Source: JAWLBW01 sp041687475
GTDB lineage: Bacteria; J088; JAWLBW01
Length of the DNA stretch: 9,919 bases
NCBI GenBank assembly: GCA_041687475.1
Contig: JAWLBW010000165.1
Coordinates: forward strand, 1 to 9,919
Direction of reading: 5' to 3'
Position 1 is the stretch's first letter; each line of letters starts with the position of its first letter. Of this stretch, positions 7,104-9,919 are shown in pieces. Under the pieces are notes generated by a model. That model was not told where the DNA came from. It did no database searches and saw nothing but the letters and a program-made list of their open reading frames with translations. Position numbers and translations under genes: made by a program.

Positions 7104-7132
7104 AGCGTAATGGCAAGCCCCCCACTTGTCAA
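7104..7132 (-). promoter_or_regulatory. Sigma70-type promoter of the fadL-like gene
   Basis: On the minus strand, a perfect -35 TTGACA (7132-7127), a 17-bp spacer and TACGCT (7109-7104, 3 of 6) are seen. The start site would be near 7097, giving a leader of about 37 nt before the ATG at 7060. The -35 lies inside a CTTGNCAAG dyad (see below). Confidence 0.55.
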
Positions 7133-7163
7133 GCGCCGGCCTTCTTGGCAGCCGCTTGGCAAG
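7125..7163. repeat. Pair of CTTGNCAAG dyads spaced 30 bp
   Basis: CTTGTCAAG (7125-7133) and CTTGGCAAG (7155-7163) are near-identical short palindromes 30 bp apart, about three helical turns. A partial copy, CTTGGCA, lies between them (7144-7150), and a half-site, GGCAAGC, lies at 7112-7118. The first dyad covers the -35 of the fadL-like gene. A repressor using them is possible, but chance similarity is not excluded. Confidence 0.35.
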
Positions 7164-7184
7164 CCGCTCTGCTTTGTGCCAACA

Positions 7185-7197
7185 GTGTTTGGAACAC
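7185..7197. repeat. Short inverted repeat GTGTT-N3-AACAC
   Basis: A perfect 5-3-5 dyad sits in the divergent region between the fadL-like and U32 genes. It has no T tract and is not next to a stop codon, so it is not a terminator. It could be an operator or chance. Confidence 0.3.
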
Positions 7198-7227
7198 ACC
7201 ATCATTGCTGAGGCGGGATCTTCTTAA

Positions 7228-7243
7228 CTGACTGTTTAGTCAG
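7228..7243. promoter_or_regulatory. Putative operator dyad CTGACT-N4-AGTCAG
   Basis: A perfect 6-4-6 inverted repeat lies in the 244-bp divergent promoter region. TGACT-N4-AGTCA dyads are commonly reported as TetR-family operators, a family that often controls lipid uptake and efflux genes; this assignment is inference. Its centre is about 70 bp upstream of the predicted U32 start site and about 138 bp upstream of the predicted fadL start site. No regulator gene is in the window. Confidence 0.4.
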
Positions 7244-7269
7244 CCCGAAATAACGAATAGCCCGCTCAT

Positions 7270-7298
7270 TTCCCATGCCATGCCCCAACGGCTAGAAT
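7270..7298 (+). promoter_or_regulatory. Promoter of the U32 gene, predicted to give a leaderless mRNA
   Basis: TTCCCA (7270-7275, 4 of 6), a 17-bp spacer and TAGAAT (7293-7298, 5 of 6) end seven bases before the A of the ATG at 7305. The expected start site is therefore the start codon itself. No Shine-Dalgarno precedes that ATG. The same TAGAAT hexamer precedes the next gene at 9892-9897. Confidence 0.55.
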
Positions 7299-7304
7299 GT
7301 TGAG

Positions 7305-9815
7305 ATGGCTTCCGATTCCTCTCTTCTCCCGGGTGGCGGCACACCTTCCCGCAGCGACTCCGTAGAGCTTCTCGCCCCGGCCGGCAACCTGACCTGCATG
7401 AAGGCCGCCGTCGAAAACGGCGCCGACGCGGTGTACTTCGGGCTCGAGACGTTCAACGCACGCGCACGAGCCGATAACTTCCGCCGCGAAGACCTGCCCG
7501 GAGTCATGGCCTGGCTGCGTCGCAGAGGGGTGCGGGGCTACGTCACGATGAACACCCTTGTTTTCAGCGACGAACTCGACGAAGCCTGTGAAACCCTGCG
7601 GGCCGCTTCCGAAGCAGGGGTAGACGCCGTGCTGGTGCAGGATCTGGGCATTGCCAGGCTGGCTTCCGAGCTGGTGCCCGACCTGCCGGTTCATGCCTCG
7701 ACCCAGATGACGATAACCTCGCCGCGGGCCATGGAAATGCTCGAAACCTGGGGTATTCGTCGTTTCGTGCTGCCACGCGAGTTTTCGGTCGACGATATTT
7801 CGACCGTGCACCAGGCGTCGCCCGCAGAAATCGAAGTGTTCGTGCACGGAGCGCTCTGCGTTGCCTACTCGGGCCAGTGCCTGACGTCGGAGGCACTGGG
7901 CGGCCGCAGCGCCAACCGTGGCGAATGCGCCCAGGCCTGCCGCCAACCCTACGACATGCTGGTCGACGGACGCCGTATCGACCTCGGAAACCGGCGTTAT
8001 CTGCTCTCGCCGCAGGATCTGGCCGGGGCCGGGTTGATACCCCATCTGCTTGACGCGGGCGTGGTCAGTTTCAAGATTGAAGGTCGACTGAAGACGCCCG
8101 AGTACGTCGCAAACATTACCCGGCATTACCGCAGCGCCATCGATGCCGCCCTGGGGGGAAAAGGCGAACCCCTTCGCCCCGAGGCCTGGGCCGAAATGCA
8201 GCAATCGTTTTCGCGCGGCTTTTCGACCGGTTTTCTCGAAGGGGTCGACCACCAGCGCCTGGTGCGCGGCGACTTTCCCAAGAGTCGCGGCCTGGCCGTC
8301 GGCGAGGTTGTCGAGGTAAGACCGGGCTCGATTTTCGTTTCGACGGGCGAATCGACGGGCGAAGGCATTGTCGCCGCAACGGCGGTGAAACCCGGCGATG
8401 GTATCGTCTTCGATAACGGCAACCCCGAGCGCGCCGAGCCGGGCGGCCCCGTCTACCACGTCACGCAGGAAGGAAACCTGCTGCGATTTTCCATGGCGCA
8501 CGACTTTCCCTATACCCGCGTACGACCGGGCGACCGGGCGTGGAAGACCAGCGATCCCGAGCTGAACCGAAGGCTTCGGGCCTCCTGGACAAGCGAGAAG
8601 CGCACGCTCGGCATGCATCTTTCCGTTCGCGGCAGCGCCGGCCAACCGCTCGAAGCCACCGCAACATGCGGCGACACCACGGTTTCGGCCTCGGGCACGG
8701 AAGCGCTTCGCAAGGCCGAACGGTCACCCCTTTCAGAGCCGATAGTTGCCGACAAACTGGGCGCACTCGGCAACACCGGATATCACCTCGCCTCTCTCGA
8801 TGTTTCGCTCGACGACGATCTGATGGCGCCTGTCTCGTCGCTCAAGCGGCTGCGGCGGGCTCTTGTCGAAGCCATGGACCATGCCCTCGCCCGGGCGCCG
8901 AAACGCCGTTACGACGCCACCGCCCCGGCACGCCTGCGCAAGACGGAAGTGCCCGTCGGCGCACGACCTGCTTCGCGGGAGTTGACGGTGCTGTGTCGCA
9001 GCGTCGAACAGGTCGCGGCCGCCTGCGAAGCGGGTGTGCAACGTATCTATATCGATTTCGAAGATCCCCGCGGTTTTCGCGAGAGCGTCGGGTACGGTCG
9101 CAAGAGCGGCATTCCGGTTTACCTGGCCACGCCCCGTATCGAAAAGCCGCGCGAGGAAGGCTTTTTCCGCAAGATTGCGGCCTACGAGCCCGACGGCGTA
9201 CTCGTGCGTAATCTGGGCGCCCTGCTCTATTTCAAAGAGCGCCACGGCGAATGGCCCCTTGTAGGCGACTTCTCGCTCAACTGCGCCAACGACCTCACGG
9301 GTCGAACCCTGCTCGCCATGGGTCTCGAGCGTATCGTTCCCTCCTACGACCTGAACGCCCAGCAGCTTGAAAGCATGCTGGCGGCGTTGCCGTCGGCCCC
9401 CTGGGAGGTCGTGCTGCACCAGTACATGCCCATGTTTCACATGGAGCACTGCGTGTTCGCGGCCATTCTTTCCGAAGGTCACGACTATCGCGACTGCGGT
9501 CGCCCCTGCGAACGACACGACGTGGCGCTGCAGGGGCCGGCAAATACCCGTTTTCCCGTCAAGGCCGACGTCGGGTGTCGAAACACGGTCTTCAACGGGC
9601 ATGCCCAGAGCGGCGCGCTGTACCTGCGTCGTTTTCTCGCCCTCGACGTCGCCGCTTTCCGCGTAGAGCTGCTGCGCGAAGATGCCGGTCGTACCCGTGA
9701 ACTGCTGGCGATTTACCGAAAGCTCGTCGACGGAGTCGTCGAGCCCGAGCGGGTCTGGTCGCAACTCAAGGCCGCGCAGCGGCTCGGCGTTACGCGGGGC
9801 ACCCTCGATCGTTGA
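7305..9815 (+). CDS. Long U32-family protein (RlhA/TrhP-related, with DUF3656-type middle region)
   Basis: This 836-residue protein belongs to family U32, named as peptidases or collagenases. The E. coli members RlhA (YdcP) and TrhP (YegQ) are needed for hydroxylation of 23S rRNA C2501 and tRNA U34, and they carry Fe-S clusters. Visible are the N-terminal ELLAPAGN...GADAVYFG motif (21-46) and the U32 signature EVFVHGALCVAYSGQCLTS (177-195). NRGECAQACRQPY (204-216) completes four cysteines, C185, C192, C208 and C212. KIEGRLKTPEYV (257-268) follows. The middle region (about 390-530) looks like DUF3656. The C-terminal part (about 555-790) holds a second group, C716, C731, C735 and C758, in HMEHC, CGRPCERHD and GCRNTVFN. 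It is longer than RlhA (653 residues). ATG 7305 is the only Met start before the first conserved motif and has no Shine-Dalgarno, consistent with a leaderless transcript. The substrate RNA is not deducible. Confidence 0.92.
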   Translation: MASDSSLLPGGGTPSRSDSVELLAPAGNLTCMKAAVENGADAVYFGLETFNARARADNFRREDLPGVMAWLRRRGVRGYVTMNTLVFSDELDEACETLRAASEAGVDAVLVQDLGIARLASELVPDLPVHASTQMTITSPRAMEMLETWGIRRFVLPREFSVDDISTVHQASPAEIEVFVHGALCVAYSGQCLTSEALGGRSANRGECAQACRQPYDMLVDGRRIDLGNRRYLLSPQDLAGAGLIPHLLDAGVVSFKIEGRLKTPEYVANITRHYRSAIDAALGGKGEPLRPEAWAEMQQSFSRGFSTGFLEGVDHQRLVRGDFPKSRGLAVGEVVEVRPGSIFVSTGESTGEGIVAATAVKPGDGIVFDNGNPERAEPGGPVYHVTQEGNLLRFSMAHDFPYTRVRPGDRAWKTSDPELNRRLRASWTSEKRTLGMHLSVRGSAGQPLEATATCGDTTVSASGTEALRKAERSPLSEPIVADKLGALGNTGYHLASLDVSLDDDLMAPVSSLKRLRRALVEAMDHALARAPKRRYDATAPARLRKTEVPVGARPASRELTVLCRSVEQVAAACEAGVQRIYIDFEDPRGFRESVGYGRKSGIPVYLATPRIEKPREEGFFRKIAAYEPDGVLVRNLGALLYFKERHGEWPLVGDFSLNCANDLTGRTLLAMGLERIVPSYDLNAQQLESMLAALPSAPWEVVLHQYMPMFHMEHCVFAAILSEGHDYRDCGRPCERHDVALQGPANTRFPVKADVGCRNTVFNGHAQSGALYLRRFLALDVAAFRVELLREDAGRTRELLAIYRKLVDGVVEPERVWSQLKAAQRLGVTRGTLDR

Positions 9816-9868
9816 TGTCGAGCTGCGACCCCCCGCCGTCTTCGCGTCTACACCGTCACGGCCCGATG

Positions 9869-9897
9869 TTGGGTCGATGCCGCCCCGCGCCTAGAAT
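9869..9897 (+). promoter_or_regulatory. Promoter of the next plus-strand gene
   Basis: TTGGGT (9869-9874), a 17-bp spacer and TAGAAT (9892-9897, 5 of 6) predict a start site near 9904. This leaves a very short leader that begins at the GGAGG Shine-Dalgarno (9904-9908). The -35 lies between two CGATG direct repeats (9864-9868 and 9875-9879). No terminator for the U32 gene is visible in 9816-9916. Confidence 0.5.
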
Positions 9898-9916
9898 GGC
9901 GCCGGAGGTGTCTTCT

Positions 9917-9919
9917 ATG
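9917..9919 (+). CDS. Start codon of a gene continuing beyond the window
   Basis: Only the ATG is present. It is called because GGAGG (9904-9908) lies 8 nt upstream and a TAGAAT promoter element lies just before that. Nothing can be said about the product. Confidence 0.5.

Noticed and set aside
7061..7162. 34-residue N-terminal extension of the fadL-like protein starting at 7162
   Set aside because: It would bury the signal peptide, and the TTGACA promoter at 7104-7132 lies inside it, so the transcript would not contain that start.
7266..8645. Long minus-strand open frame opposite the U32 gene
   Set aside because: The plus strand carries the U32 signature and cysteine clusters, whereas the minus frame shows no domain.

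Overview
The window reads as a stretch of chromosome from a GC-rich, diderm (Gram-negative type) bacterium capable of at least partial denitrification or nitric-oxide detoxification. Evidence for this is a c-type-cytochrome nitric oxide reductase operon, a FadL-type outer-membrane beta-barrel with signal peptide and C-terminal Phe, and promoters close to the sigma70 pattern. I cannot assign a phylum. No mobile element, CRISPR array, tRNA or rRNA is visible, and the layout looks like ordinary chromosome with some unusual domain architectures.

Layout. (1) Positions 1-2707, minus strand: norC-norB-norQ, transcribed right to left. norC and norB are 11 nt apart, and norB and norQ overlap by 4 nt (ATGA); norQ runs off the left edge. 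NorC is the membrane-anchored cytochrome c subunit, here with an extra C-terminal heme-c domain. NorB carries all heme and FeB ligands. NorQ is the MoxR/CbbQ-type AAA+ ATPase expected to help activate the complex. About 97 bp upstream of norC lies a 5-4-5 dyad, ATGAC-N4-GTCAT, centred exactly 32 bp from a possible -10 hexamer. That is the class II geometry of Crp/Fnr-type activators such as FNR, NNR or DNR. (2) 3011-3889, minus: a CPBP (CAAX/Rce1-like) intramembrane protease, separated from norC by a 303-bp gap. (3) 4052-5293, plus: an S-methyl-5'-thioadenosine phosphorylase with about 125 extra N-terminal residues. These resemble a low-molecular-weight phosphotyrosine phosphatase/ArsC fold with the catalytic Cys and Arg lost. 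A strong bidirectional terminator at 5307-5334 separates it from the next, convergent gene. (4) 5360-7060, minus: a FadL/OmpP1-type transporter of 566 residues with its own TTGACA promoter. (5) 7305-9815, plus: a long (836-residue) U32-family protein, related to the RlhA-type rRNA hydroxylation factors, with two cysteine clusters. Its promoter would place the start site on the A of its ATG, i.e. a leaderless mRNA. (6) 9869-9919: promoter, Shine-Dalgarno and start codon of a further plus-strand gene that leaves the window.

How they work together. Only norCBQ is clearly one functional unit: NO reduction to N2O at the cytoplasmic membrane, with the ATPase as maturation factor. The other genes are separate housekeeping or envelope functions: methylthioadenosine salvage, hydrophobic-compound uptake, RNA modification and membrane proteolysis. 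The most interesting points are the dead-phosphatase-like/MTA-phosphorylase fusion, the diheme NorC, the putative Crp/Fnr-controlled nor promoter, the Lys at the expected Ca2+-ligand position of NorB, and the leaderless U32 gene.
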